A stretch of 64,000 bases of DNA from assembly GCF_019795295.1 (NCBI RefSeq), contig NZ_JAIMCG010000001.1:434001-498000 (forward strand). Reading direction: 5' to 3'. Below the pieces are notes generated by a model. The model did not search any database and was not told the DNA's origin. It saw only the letters and a program-made list of their open reading frames with translations. The translations under genes were made by a program, and so were the position numbers. Below, one piece after another: positions 49,463-57,500 of the stretch (position 1 is its first letter; every line of letters starts with the position of its first letter). Source of the DNA: Cupriavidus sp. AU9028 (GTDB lineage: Bacteria > Pseudomonadota > Gammaproteobacteria > Burkholderiales > Burkholderiaceae).

Positions 49463-50647
49463 CTACAGCCGCCGCAACCGCTCCAGCGCCAGAGCCAGCG
49501 TCTCGTCCCGCTTGGCGAAGCAGAACCGCACCAGCCCCGATTCCCGCCCGCCGGTGTAGAACGCGGACACCGGAATCGCCGCCACGCCGATCTCGCTGGT
49601 CAGCCACATGGCGAAGTCCGCTTCCTTCATGTCCGAGATCGCCGTGTAGTCGACGCACTGGAAATAGGTGCCGTCCGCCGGCAGCAGCTGGAAGCGGGTG
49701 TCCGACAGTCCCGCGCGGAACGCGTCCCGCTTGGCCTGGTAGAAGCCGGCCAGTTGCACATAGGGCTGCGGATCGGCCATGTAGTCGGCCAGCCCGTGCT
49801 GCATCGGCGTGTTGACGGTGAACACGTTGAACTGATGCACCTTGCGGAACTCGGCCATCAGCGCCGCGGGCGCCGCCACATAGCCGACCTTCCAGCCCGT
49901 GACGTGATAGGTCTTGCCGAAGCTGGACACCACGAAGCTGCGCCGCGCCAGTTCGGGATGGCGCGACACCGACTGGTGCAGCTGGCCGTCGTAGACCATG
50001 TGCTCGTACACCTCGTCGGACAGCAGCAGGATGTCGGTGCCGGCCAGCAGCTCGGCCAGCTGGCGCATGTCGTCCTCGCGCCAGATCGTGCCGGTGGGGT
50101 TGTGCGGCGTGTTGATCAGCAGCAGGCGGGTGCGCGGCGTGATGGCCGCGGCGAGACGGTCGAACGGGATGCGGAAGTCCGGCGCTTCGAGCGCGACCGG
50201 CACGGCCTTGCCGCCAGCCAGTTCGATCGCGGGCAGGTAGCTGTCGTAGCAGGGCTCCAGCACGATCACCTCGTCGCCCGGATGCACGGCGCACAGGATC
50301 GCGGTCAGCAGCGCCTGGGTGGCGCCGGCGGTGACGGTGATCTCGCTGTCGGCGTCGTAGTCGCGGCCGTACAGCGCGGCGATCTTGGCAGCGATCGCCT
50401 GGCGCAGCTTCGGCACGCCTGCCATCGGCGGATACTGGTTCCAGCCCTCGCGCATCGCGTGCGAGACCGCCTCGACGATGCGCGGGTCGCAGTCGAAGTC
50501 CGGAAAGCCCTGGCCCAGGTTGACCGCGTTCTTCTCGGCGGCCAGCGCCGACATCACGGTGAAGATGGTCGTGCCCACATTGGGCAGGCGCGAGGGCAGG
50601 GTGCCGGGATGGGCCGGCGGGGCCGGCAGCGAAGCATCGGGATTCAT
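49463..50647 (-). CDS. PLP-dependent aminotransferase, methionine aminotransferase (YbdL)-like
   Basis: A 394-residue class I/II aminotransferase. The N-terminal part has NVGTTIFTVMSALAAEKNAVNLGQGFPDFD (in pieces), typical of YbdL and kynurenine aminotransferases. The PLP contacts are GATQALLTAI, LEPCYDSYLPAI, NTPHNPTGTIW and LLSDEVYEHMVYDG. The Schiff-base lysine is in SSFGKTYHVTGWKVGY. It probably transaminates methionine or aromatic amino acids. It lies 50 nt after a PIN-domain gene on the same strand. Confidence 0.93.
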   Translation of the reverse strand: MNPDASLPAPPAHPGTLPSRLPNVGTTIFTVMSALAAEKNAVNLGQGFPDFDCDPRIVEAVSHAMREGWNQYPPMAGVPKLRQAIAAKIAALYGRDYDADSEITVTAGATQALLTAILCAVHPGDEVIVLEPCYDSYLPAIELAGGKAVPVALEAPDFRIPFDRLAAAITPRTRLLLINTPHNPTGTIWREDDMRQLAELLAGTDILLLSDEVYEHMVYDGQLHQSVSRHPELARRSFVVSSFGKTYHVTGWKVGYVAAPAALMAEFRKVHQFNVFTVNTPMQHGLADYMADPQPYVQLAGFYQAKRDAFRAGLSDTRFQLLPADGTYFQCVDYTAISDMKEADFAMWLTSEIGVAAIPVSAFYTGGRESGLVRFCFAKRDETLALALERLRRL

Positions 50648-50697
50648 GATCGGGTAGGCGTGGGATCGATTGAGTTTGCCGTTGCCGGCACGAGGGA

Positions 50698-51249
50698 TCA
50701 GGCGGCCTCGGCCTGCAGCCCGCGTGCGGCGAGCCAGGGCGCGAAGCGCTGGGGCGTCAGCACTTCGACGCCGCTGCTGCGGCGCAGCCGGCTGGCCAGC
50801 TTCAGTACGGCCTTGTCCTTGGACACCAGGCAGGCGGCGCCAGCGAAATGCGCGAGCTCGATGAACTTCTGGTCGTCGGTGTCCCGGCAGCGCGGCAGCC
50901 GGATCGTCTCGGCGTCCTCGGACGGCGGGGGCTCGACCGCCGTCACCAGGGCGTCGACGATGGACAGCGCACCGGCGATATCCACGTTGAACCGCTCGAA
51001 CTGCGGATAGGCCAGCACCCGGCGCAGCTCTTCGCGGCAGTCGGCGCGCATCAGCGGCGCGATCGTGCCGGCGTCCAGCGCGGCGCGGATCGGTTCGGCA
51101 TGCGGGTCGCGAAACACCAGCAGATCGATCCAGATGTTGGAGTCGAGCACGACCGGCGTGGCGCTGCCCTGCGGGCGCTGCGCTGCCGGGGTCGCGCCCG
51201 GCGCGCGGCCGGGTGCCGGCGCGGTGCCGGCGGTGGAATCAGTTGCCAT
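50698..51249 (-). CDS. PIN-domain protein (TIGR00305-type putative toxin)
   Basis: A 183-residue protein with a PIN nuclease domain. The first acidic residue is in [12 protein letters not shown] (near residue 34), a second in [12 protein letters not shown], and the last in [23 protein letters not shown] is a typical PIN element. The first 30 residues are Ala/Pro/Gly rich and variable. I chose the ATG at MATDSTAG. No antitoxin gene lies next to it, so a toxin role is doubtful; it may process RNA. It diverges from yaaA with starts 38 nt apart. Confidence 0.8.
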   Translation of the reverse strand: MATDSTAGTAPAPGRAPGATPAAQRPQGSATPVVLDSNIWIDLLVFRDPHAEPIRAALDAGTIAPLMRADCREELRRVLAYPQFERFNVDIAGALSIVDALVTAVEPPPSEDAETIRLPRCRDTDDQKFIELAHFAGAACLVSKDKAVLKLASRLRRSSGVEVLTPQRFAPWLAARGLQAEAA

Positions 51250-51286
51250 TCGATACAATCGAGCCTTTGTTTTCCGCCATTTTGCC

Positions 51287-52084
51287 ATGCTCATCGTTTT
51301 GTCCCCGGCCAAGTCCCTCGACTACGAAACGCCGCCGCGCGTCCGCCCGCCCATCGGTCCGGATTCGCTGCCGCGTTTCGTGTCGCGCTCTGCCGAACTG
51401 ATCGAGCGGCTGCGCAAGCTTGCCCCGCAGCAGATCGGCTCGCTGATGGACATCTCCGACAAGCTGGCGGTGCTCAACGCCGCCCGCTATGCGGACTGGT
51501 CGACCACCTTCACGCCGGCCAACAGCAAGCCGGCGGTGCTGGCCTTCAACGGTGACGTCTACGACGGCCTGGATGCCACCCGCCTGAGCGACGACGACCT
51601 TGCCTTCGCCCAGCGCCATCTGCGCATCCTGTCCGGCCTGTACGGCCTGCTGCGTCCGCTGGACTGGATGCAGCCCTACCGGCTGGAGATGGGCACGCGG
51701 CTCGATACCGCCGCCGGCAAGGACCTGTACGCCTTCTGGGGCGACGACATCACCAGCCTGCTGAACCGCGACATGGCGGCGCTCAAGGACGAGGCGCCGG
51801 CGACGCTGGTCAATCTGGCGTCGGAGGAGTACTTCAAGGCCGTGCGGCCGAAGACCTTGCAGGCCCGCGTGGTGACGCCGGTGTTCGAGGACTGGAAGGG
51901 CGGCCGCTACAAGATCATCTCCTTCCATGCCAAGCGCGCCCGTGGCACGATGGCGCGTTATGCGATCACGCACCGCGTGACCGACGCGCAGAAGCTCAAG
52001 CGCTTTGCCGAGGACGGCTACGCTTATGACGCCGAGGCGTCCGACGCGTCGCGCTGGGTGTTTCGCCGGCGTCTGGCCGACTGA
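51287..52084 (+). CDS. yaaA: Peroxide stress protein YaaA (DUF328/UPF0246)
   Basis: YaaA lowers free iron during hydrogen peroxide stress in Escherichia coli. The 265-residue protein begins [13 protein letters not shown], the conserved opening. It continues with [23 protein letters not shown] (in pieces), [38 protein letters not shown] and the end [21 protein letters not shown]. The ATG is the first one that gives the conserved start. A TACAAT hexamer lies 28 nt upstream. The family is well conserved and the match is strong. Confidence 0.95.
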   Translation: MLIVLSPAKSLDYETPPRVRPPIGPDSLPRFVSRSAELIERLRKLAPQQIGSLMDISDKLAVLNAARYADWSTTFTPANSKPAVLAFNGDVYDGLDATRLSDDDLAFAQRHLRILSGLYGLLRPLDWMQPYRLEMGTRLDTAAGKDLYAFWGDDITSLLNRDMAALKDEAPATLVNLASEEYFKAVRPKTLQARVVTPVFEDWKGGRYKIISFHAKRARGTMARYAITHRVTDAQKLKRFAEDGYAYDAEASDASRWVFRRRLAD

Positions 52085-52149
52085 GGCGGCGCCTGGCCGC
52101 CCCGCCGCGAGCGCGGCGACCGCCCCGATCTCCACGCAGAGGCCCCGAC

Positions 52150-53295
52150 ATGAAGACCACCGCCTTGCATATCTCCAGCCGGTTCGATTCCGGCGCGATC
52201 GACGTGGAATCGCTGGCGAGCGCCGACGACATCCGCCTGCGCATCCGCGCCGATTCGCACGCCGAATTCCGGCAGTGGTTCCATTTCCGGCTGCAGGGCG
52301 CCGCGGGGCAGGCCTGCCGGTTGCGCTTCCTCAACGCAGGAGAGTGCACCTATCCCGATGGCTGGGTCGACTATCGGGCGGTGGCCTCGTACGACCGGAT
52401 GCACTGGTTCCGCGTGCCGACCCGCTATGACGGCCACGAGATGACGGTCGAGTTCACTCCCGAGCATGACAGCATCTGGTTCGCCTATTTCGAACCCTAT
52501 CCCGAAGAGCGGCATCTGGCGCTGCTGGCCTCGTGCCAGCGCTCGCCGCGGGCGCGGCTGGCACATCTTGGCAGCACCGTGCAGGGCCGCGACATGACCG
52601 TGGTGACCGTGGGCGAGCCGGCGCCCGCCCGCAGGACGGTCTGGATGATCGCGCGCCAGCATCCCGGCGAGTCGATGGCCGAGTGGTTCGTGGAAGGGGT
52701 GCTGCAGCGCCTGACCGGTACTGGCATCTGGGCGGGCGATGGCGTGGCCGCGCGCCTGCTCGACAAGGCGGTCTTCCACCTCGTGCCGAACATGAACCCG
52801 GACGGTGCGGCGCTGGGCAACCTGCGCACCAATGCCGCCGGGGCCAACCTGAACCGGGAATGGATGGACCCGAACCCGGACACCAGCCCGGAGGTCTGGC
52901 ATGTCCGCCGCGCGATCGAATCGACCGGCTGCGACATGTTCTTCGACATCCACGGCGACGAGGGCCTGCCGTACAACTTCGTCGCCGGCAGCGAGATGCT
53001 GCCGAGCTTTACCGAGACGCAGCGGCAGGCGCAGCAGCGCTTCATCGAGGACTTCAAGCGCGCCACGCCGGATTTCCAGGACGTGTACGGCTACGCGGCG
53101 TCCAGGTACAGCAGCGATGCGCTGAAGCTCGCCTCGAAGTACATCGGGCACACCTTCGGCTGCCTGTCGCTGACGCTGGAGATGCCGTTCAAGGACAACG
53201 CCGACCTGCCGCAGCCCGAGGTGGGCTGGAACGGCAACCGCAGCGCGCTGCTGGGCGCGGCGATGCTGCAGGCGGTGCTGGCGCAGCTCGACTGA
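52150..53295 (+). CDS. M14-family zinc carboxypeptidase
   Basis: A 381-residue cytosolic-type carboxypeptidase related to the AGBL/CCP branch. Residues 1-130 form the N-terminal beta domain of this subgroup (FRQWFHFRLQGAAGQACRLR, in pieces). The zinc ligands are in ARQHPGESMAEWF (HxxE near residue 174) and DIHGDEGLPYNFV (His near residue 274). The general-base Glu is likely in TLEMPFKDN near residue 345. VPNMNPDGAALGNLRTNAAGANLNREW is the substrate-binding segment. No signal peptide. The substrate is not known. A 13-bp tandem repeat follows the stop. Confidence 0.92.
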   Translation: MKTTALHISSRFDSGAIDVESLASADDIRLRIRADSHAEFRQWFHFRLQGAAGQACRLRFLNAGECTYPDGWVDYRAVASYDRMHWFRVPTRYDGHEMTVEFTPEHDSIWFAYFEPYPEERHLALLASCQRSPRARLAHLGSTVQGRDMTVVTVGEPAPARRTVWMIARQHPGESMAEWFVEGVLQRLTGTGIWAGDGVAARLLDKAVFHLVPNMNPDGAALGNLRTNAAGANLNREWMDPNPDTSPEVWHVRRAIESTGCDMFFDIHGDEGLPYNFVAGSEMLPSFTETQRQAQQRFIEDFKRATPDFQDVYGYAASRYSSDALKLASKYIGHTFGCLSLTLEMPFKDNADLPQPEVGWNGNRSALLGAAMLQAVLAQLD

Positions 53296-53316
53296 CGCCG
53301 AGCCGCGGCCGCCGCT

Positions 53317-53402
53317 GTGCACCTCCAGCGTGCACCTCCGGCGTGCACCTCCGGCGTGCACCTCCGGCGTGCACCTCCGGCGTGCACCTCCGCTGTGCAC
53401 CC
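53317..53402. repeat. 13-bp tandem repeat, seven units
   Basis: Units GTGCACCTCCGGC start at 53317, 53330, 53343, 53356, 53369, 53382 and 53395 with few changes. Each contains the palindrome GTGCAC. The array fills the gap between the M14 peptidase and a convergent lipoprotein gene. Contiguous units with no spacers rule out CRISPR. Confidence 0.95.
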
Positions 53403-53412
53403 AGCTCAGCGC

Positions 53413-54243
53413 TCAGCGGGAGGACTTCGCCTTGGTCTTGGTCTTGGTCCTGGCGCCCGACTTTGCGCTGGCGCTGGACGTGGTCGACTTGCCCTTCGCC
53501 TTGCTCGAGGTGGCCTTGGCGCCGGAACGCGTGCCCTTGCCCCTGGCCTTGGTCTTCTGGCTGGCCGGGCTCGCCGCGGGCCGCACCGCCGAGCGCGCGG
53601 CCGGCTCCACGATCACGCTGCCGTCGTCATCGAGCAGCTCGTAGGCGAGCATCATGCCCTCGTCGTAGCCGCATCGCACCTGCACCGGATCCCAGCGCGA
53701 CTCGCCCGCCCGGCGGTGGGCGGCGGCGGAGAAGGTCACCACCGAGCTGACCGGCACCGCCTGCTTGTGCGAGGAAAACCGGCCTTGCCACGGCTCGACC
53801 CGGGCCTGATCGGCGCCCAGCGCGCCAGTGGGAATGCGCAGCGCATCGTAGGTGGCCGAGCGCGGCACCACCCAGCTGGCATGCGCCGCGCAATCCGCCA
53901 CGTCGGCGCTGGCGTTCTCGCTGCGCATCAGCTGCTCGCGCATCTGCGCGCGGTATTCGGACAGGCTGACCCGTCCCTGCGCCGGCAGCGTGACGGTGCG
54001 GGTAGGGGTCGTGTCGGAAGGCGAGGGCCGGATGGTCTGCTGGTCGGTGTAGGCGGTGGCGGGTTTGCGCGCGCCATTCTGCGCCGGCGTGTCGGCGGGC
54101 GGGGCGCCGGCCGCGGTGGCGTCCGCCGGGGCGTCGCCGGGCTCGGCCGGAACACCCGCGCAGCCAGCCAGCGCGACGGCGGCGGCTGCCATGGCCAGGG
54201 CGCGAAGCCGCCCGCCGAGCAGGGAGGAAATTCGTCGAATCAC
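53413..54243 (-). CDS. Putative lipoprotein with a basic Lys/Ser/Thr-rich tail
   Basis: I do not recognise the family. With the GTG start the protein has 276 residues. It starts with a signal peptide ending in a lipobox (VALAGC at about residues 21-26) and a Pro/Ala-rich linker to residue 60. A globular part follows that contains SLSEYRAQMREQLM, a Cys pair (VADCAAHASWVVP and VQVRCGYDEGM) and AYELLDDDGSVIVEP. The last 48 residues are almost all Lys, Ser, Thr, Ala, Gly and Arg (such as KTKTKAKSSR), like a histone-H1-like tail. A basic tail on a lipoprotein could bind peptidoglycan, LPS or nucleic acid; that is inference. The frame stays open further upstream without a good start. Confidence 0.7.
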   Translation of the reverse strand: MIRRISSLLGGRLRALAMAAAAVALAGCAGVPAEPGDAPADATAAGAPPADTPAQNGARKPATAYTDQQTIRPSPSDTTPTRTVTLPAQGRVSLSEYRAQMREQLMRSENASADVADCAAHASWVVPRSATYDALRIPTGALGADQARVEPWQGRFSSHKQAVPVSSVVTFSAAAHRRAGESRWDPVQVRCGYDEGMMLAYELLDDDGSVIVEPAARSAVRPAASPASQKTKARGKGTRSGAKATSSKAKGKSTTSSASAKSGARTKTKTKAKSSR

Positions 54244-54444
54244 GGGATCGTCTTGCTTCGGAGGCGAAGGGGTTGGCGGAAGATTGCCATGATAGAGGAA
54301 AGGGACTGCATTAAGTTCCGTTGCCGGAATGCATGCGGTCCTGCCGTGTACCGGGCACAGGTGAAAACCCTGGCCGGCAACATGAAGAACGGCAATCGGC
54401 CGCCACAGTTTAGGGCCGATACCGGTCGCGCATTGGCGATGCGC

Positions 54445-54472
54445 AAAAAAAACGGCCGGCGGGAGCCGGCCG
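54445..54472 (-). terminator. Rho-independent terminator after the N-formylglutamate amidohydrolase
   Basis: Read on the minus strand, CGGCCGGC/GCCGGCCG with a short loop is followed by eight T residues. Confidence 0.92.
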
Positions 54473-54484
54473 AGGGGGCGTCGA

Positions 54485-55366
54485 TCAGCGCGGGGATGCC
54501 GATCGGGCAAAGCGATCCAGGACCTCAAGCAGCGCGTTCAGGTTCGACTTCAGCTTGTCGAAGCCCGCGTTGCGGGTCAGACCGATCTCGTCCATATACA
54601 GCTTGCGATTGATCTCCAGTTGCAGGCTGTGGCGGTTGGCGTCCGGCTTGCCCACCACCCGGACGATTTCCACGCCCTTGTACGGATGGTTGCGCCAGAC
54701 CTCGTAGCCCATCTCCTTCAGCGTGCCTTCGACCAGGTCGGTGAAGCGCTTGTCGCAGGTGGAGCCATCGCGATCGCCGACCACGAAGTCCGGATGCTGC
54801 AGGCCCGGGTGCTCGGTCGCATACTGCGCGGCCTCGCTCGGCATCGAGTGGCAGTTGATATGCCATGCGCTGCCATGGTCTGCCAGGGCCTGATCCGCGA
54901 GCCGCTGCAGCTGCGCGTAGTAGGGCAGGTAGTACCGCTGGATGCGGCCCTGCACTTCCGCCACGCTCAGCTTGCGGTCGTAGATCGCCTCGCCGGTATC
55001 CAGCACGCGCCAGACCAGGCCCTTGCCGAGCCGGGTCTTGGGCGTTTCCTGCATCGGGCCCGGCCACGGTGCGTCCAGCAGCGCCTGGTCGATCTCCTCG
55101 ACGCCGCGGTTGGCGTCCAGGTAGCTGCGCGGAAAGCCGGCACACAGCAGCGGAATGCCGCGCGCGGGGGCGTCCGCGTACAGCTCGTCGACGAAGGTGT
55201 CCTCGGCCTGGCGCAGCAGGTTCAAGGGCAGTCCGGCGGCGAAACGGAAATCTTCCGGGTAGGTCGTCGCGCTGTGCGGGGAGTCGAGAAAGAGCGGACC
55301 GCTCTGTCCTTCCGGCAGCTGCAGGAAGTACGGGCGTTCCGCTGTCTTTCGGTCTGCTTCAGTCAT
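54485..55366 (-). CDS. N-formylglutamate amidohydrolase family protein
   Basis: A 293-residue enzyme of the FGase family that hydrolyses N-formyl-L-glutamate, or a similar N-acyl amino acid, in the cytoplasm. The family blocks are LDSPHSATTYPEDF, GFPRSYLDANRGVEEIDQALL, the central DRKLSVAEVQGRIQRYYLPYY, HINCHSMPSEAA with the metal-binding His, and the C-terminal LQLEINRKLYMDE. It is not near hut genes here; a Bug receptor lies 14 nt upstream in the same operon, which suggests that the receptor's ligand may be its substrate or a related acyl amino acid. Confidence 0.9.
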   Translation of the reverse strand: MTEADRKTAERPYFLQLPEGQSGPLFLDSPHSATTYPEDFRFAAGLPLNLLRQAEDTFVDELYADAPARGIPLLCAGFPRSYLDANRGVEEIDQALLDAPWPGPMQETPKTRLGKGLVWRVLDTGEAIYDRKLSVAEVQGRIQRYYLPYYAQLQRLADQALADHGSAWHINCHSMPSEAAQYATEHPGLQHPDFVVGDRDGSTCDKRFTDLVEGTLKEMGYEVWRNHPYKGVEIVRVVGKPDANRHSLQLEINRKLYMDEIGLTRNAGFDKLKSNLNALLEVLDRFARSASPR

Positions 55367-55380
55367 GGTCAGTGTGTGGC

Positions 55381-56364
55381 TCAGTCCAGCGAGATCTTGG
55401 CGGCGGCAGCGATGCGCTTGTTCTTGGCCACTTCGTTCTTGATCTGGGTGGCGAACTGCGCCGGCGTGTCGCCGACCGGGGTGGCGCCGAGCTTGGCGAA
55501 CTTCTCCTTCACGTCCGGCATGGCCAGCACCTTGACGGCCGCGTCATGCAGCCGGGTCTGGATGTCGGCCGGCAGCTTGGCCGGTGCGATCAGGCCGAAC
55601 CACGACGAATCGTTGACTTCGCCCAGGCCCAGCTCGGCAAAGGTCGGCACGTTCGGCAGCGCGGCAACGCGCTTGGGCGCGGCCACGGCCAGGGCGCGCA
55701 GCTTGCCGCCCTGGATGAACGGCAGCGACGACGGCAGGTTGTCGAACAGCACCTGCACCTGGTTGGCCAGGGTGTCGTTCAGCGCCGGGCCCACGCCCTT
55801 GTACGGCACGTGCAGCAGTTCGGTCTTGCTGCTGATCTTGAACAGCTCGCCCATCATGTGCGAGACGCTGCCGTTGCCGGCCGAGCCGTAGGCCAGCTTG
55901 TTCGGCTGCGATTGCGCCAGCGCGATGAAGGCCTTCATGTCGTTGGCCTTGACCGACGGGTGGATGCTCATCACGTTCGGCACCGAAGCCAGGTTGGTGA
56001 TGGTGGTGAAGTCCTTGGTGGCATCGTACTGCAGGCGCGGATAGATCGCCGGGTTGATGCCGTGGGTCGAGGCGGTGGCGATGCCGATGGTGTAGCCGTC
56101 CGGAGTGGCCTTGGCCAGGAACGACGTGCCGATGCTGCCGCCCGCGCCGCCACGATTGTCCACGACCACCGCCTGGCCCAGTTCCTGGCCGAGCTTGTCC
56201 GCGACGATGCGTGCCACGATGTCGGTGGTGCCGCCCGCGGGGAAGGGCACGACCAGCGAGATCGGCTTGGTCGGGTAGCCCTCGGCAGCGGCGGAGAACG
56301 ACAGGCCGGCGGCCAGGACAGCCGAGCTGGCGGCGATAAGGCGAAGCATGTTGCGGCGTTGCAT
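55381..56364 (-). CDS. Bug-family tripartite tricarboxylate transporter receptor (TctC-like)
   Basis: A 327-residue periplasmic binding protein. The signal peptide runs to SAAAEG near residue 27 and has a twin-Arg-like QRRNMLRL start. The mature part begins YPTKPISLVVPFPAGGTTDIVARIV and has DNRGGAGGSIGTSF, HVPYKGVGPALNDTL and GDTPAQFATQIKNEV, all Bug-family elements. No TctA or TctB genes are near. It is the first gene of an operon with N-formylglutamate amidohydrolase and diverges from a LysR gene 200 nt away, which may regulate it. Confidence 0.92.
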   Translation of the reverse strand: MQRRNMLRLIAASSAVLAAGLSFSAAAEGYPTKPISLVVPFPAGGTTDIVARIVADKLGQELGQAVVVDNRGGAGGSIGTSFLAKATPDGYTIGIATASTHGINPAIYPRLQYDATKDFTTITNLASVPNVMSIHPSVKANDMKAFIALAQSQPNKLAYGSAGNGSVSHMMGELFKISSKTELLHVPYKGVGPALNDTLANQVQVLFDNLPSSLPFIQGGKLRALAVAAPKRVAALPNVPTFAELGLGEVNDSSWFGLIAPAKLPADIQTRLHDAAVKVLAMPDVKEKFAKLGATPVGDTPAQFATQIKNEVAKNKRIAAAAKISLD

Positions 56365-56564
56365 GTTGATTCCTGTTGTCAATCGGGTTTTGTGAGGAGA
56401 CACCGGCGTATTGTCGGCTCGAAGGCGATGAAACCTGAGCCCCGCGGCGGCCTCGCCAAAAGCAAGAACTGCGCTCGCTGCGATTTTGCGCAATCCAGCA
56501 GAGGCGGTGCAAACGAATTAAAATCGCAGGATCATTCCATTTGGTCGTGAACTGAAGGGGTCGC

Positions 56565-57467
56565 ATGCGACGACTGTCTCCGTCGCTGACCGGACTGCAG
56601 GCATTCGAAGCGGCGGCCCGGCATTCCAGCTTTACCGTTGCCGCGCGGGAGCTGCACGTCACGCAGGGCGCCGTCAGCAAGCAGGTTCGCCAGCTTGAAA
56701 CGTCACTGGGCGTGGATCTGTTCGAGCGGGTGCGCCAGCGGCTGGTGCTGACCGACGCGGGGCGCCGCTACCTGGAGCGGATCGCCCCGAGCCTGCGCGA
56801 GATCGAGGCGGCCACCATCGAGCTGGTCGCCAGCCAGGGGCAGGGGGGGACCCTGCATATCGCCAGCATGCCCACGCTTGGTGCAAAGTGGCTGATTCCG
56901 CGGCTTCCGCAGTTTTTCGAGCGCCATCCCGAGGTGCGGCTGGAGTTCGTGCCGCACGCGCAGGGCTACGACTTCTCGCAGCCCGATCTGGACGCGGCGA
57001 TACGCTTTGGCGACGGCGTCTGGCCGGGGAGCCTGGCCGACTACATGACTGGCCGGGAAGTGCTGCCGGTGTGCAAGCCCGGGCTGCTGGTCAACCAGCC
57101 GGGCGGCATCGCCGCTTCGCCGCAGGACTTGCTGGACTATCCGCTGCTGCATCACACGACCGTGCCCGAAGCCTGGTCCGACTGGCTTGGCGCGCTCGGC
57201 GTGACGACGCGCGGAGCCTGGGGCGGGCCGCGCTTCGACCAGTTCTCGCTGCTGACCCAGGCCGCCCTGTCGGGCCTGGGCATCGCGCTGATTCCGCGCT
57301 GCCTGATCGAGCAGGAACTGGCGACGGGCGCGCTGGTGGTCGCGCACCCGGCCCGGGTGCTCAGCAGCAAGGGCTATTACCTGTGCTATCCCGAGCAGAA
57401 GAAGCACCTGCCAGCGCTGCAGATCTTTCGCCAGTGGGTGATGGAAGGGGTCGACGTGGTGGCCTGA
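56565..57467 (+). CDS. LysR family transcriptional regulator, GcvA-like
   Basis: A 300-residue LysR-type regulator. The helix-turn-helix is GLQAFEAAARHSSFTVAARELHVTQGAVSKQVRQLE (in pieces, recognition helix GAVSKQV). The effector domain has LHIASMPTLGAKWLIPRLPQF, typical of the GcvA/AmpR subgroup, and DAAIRFGDGVWPGS. It is divergent from the Bug receptor/amidohydrolase operon and is the natural candidate regulator. The gene ends 33 nt from the stop of the convergent VWA gene. Confidence 0.93.
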   Translation: MRRLSPSLTGLQAFEAAARHSSFTVAARELHVTQGAVSKQVRQLETSLGVDLFERVRQRLVLTDAGRRYLERIAPSLREIEAATIELVASQGQGGTLHIASMPTLGAKWLIPRLPQFFERHPEVRLEFVPHAQGYDFSQPDLDAAIRFGDGVWPGSLADYMTGREVLPVCKPGLLVNQPGGIAASPQDLLDYPLLHHTTVPEAWSDWLGALGVTTRGAWGGPRFDQFSLLTQAALSGLGIALIPRCLIEQELATGALVVAHPARVLSSKGYYLCYPEQKKHLPALQIFRQWVMEGVDVVA

Positions 57468-57500
57468 CGGGCCGCTGCGCGCCGCGCGTTGCCCGTAGCG

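Noticed and set aside
50698-51249. Complete toxin-antitoxin pair with the PIN protein
   Set aside because: No small antitoxin gene lies on either side: the neighbours are an aminotransferase and the divergent yaaA.
53317-53402. CRISPR array
   Set aside because: The units are 13 nt and contiguous, with no unique spacers, and no cas genes are nearby.
54244-54484. Small minus-strand frame upstream of the lipoprotein gene (MQSLSSIMAIF...)
   Set aside because: Short, in a different frame from the lipoprotein, with no ribosome binding site and no recognisable motif.
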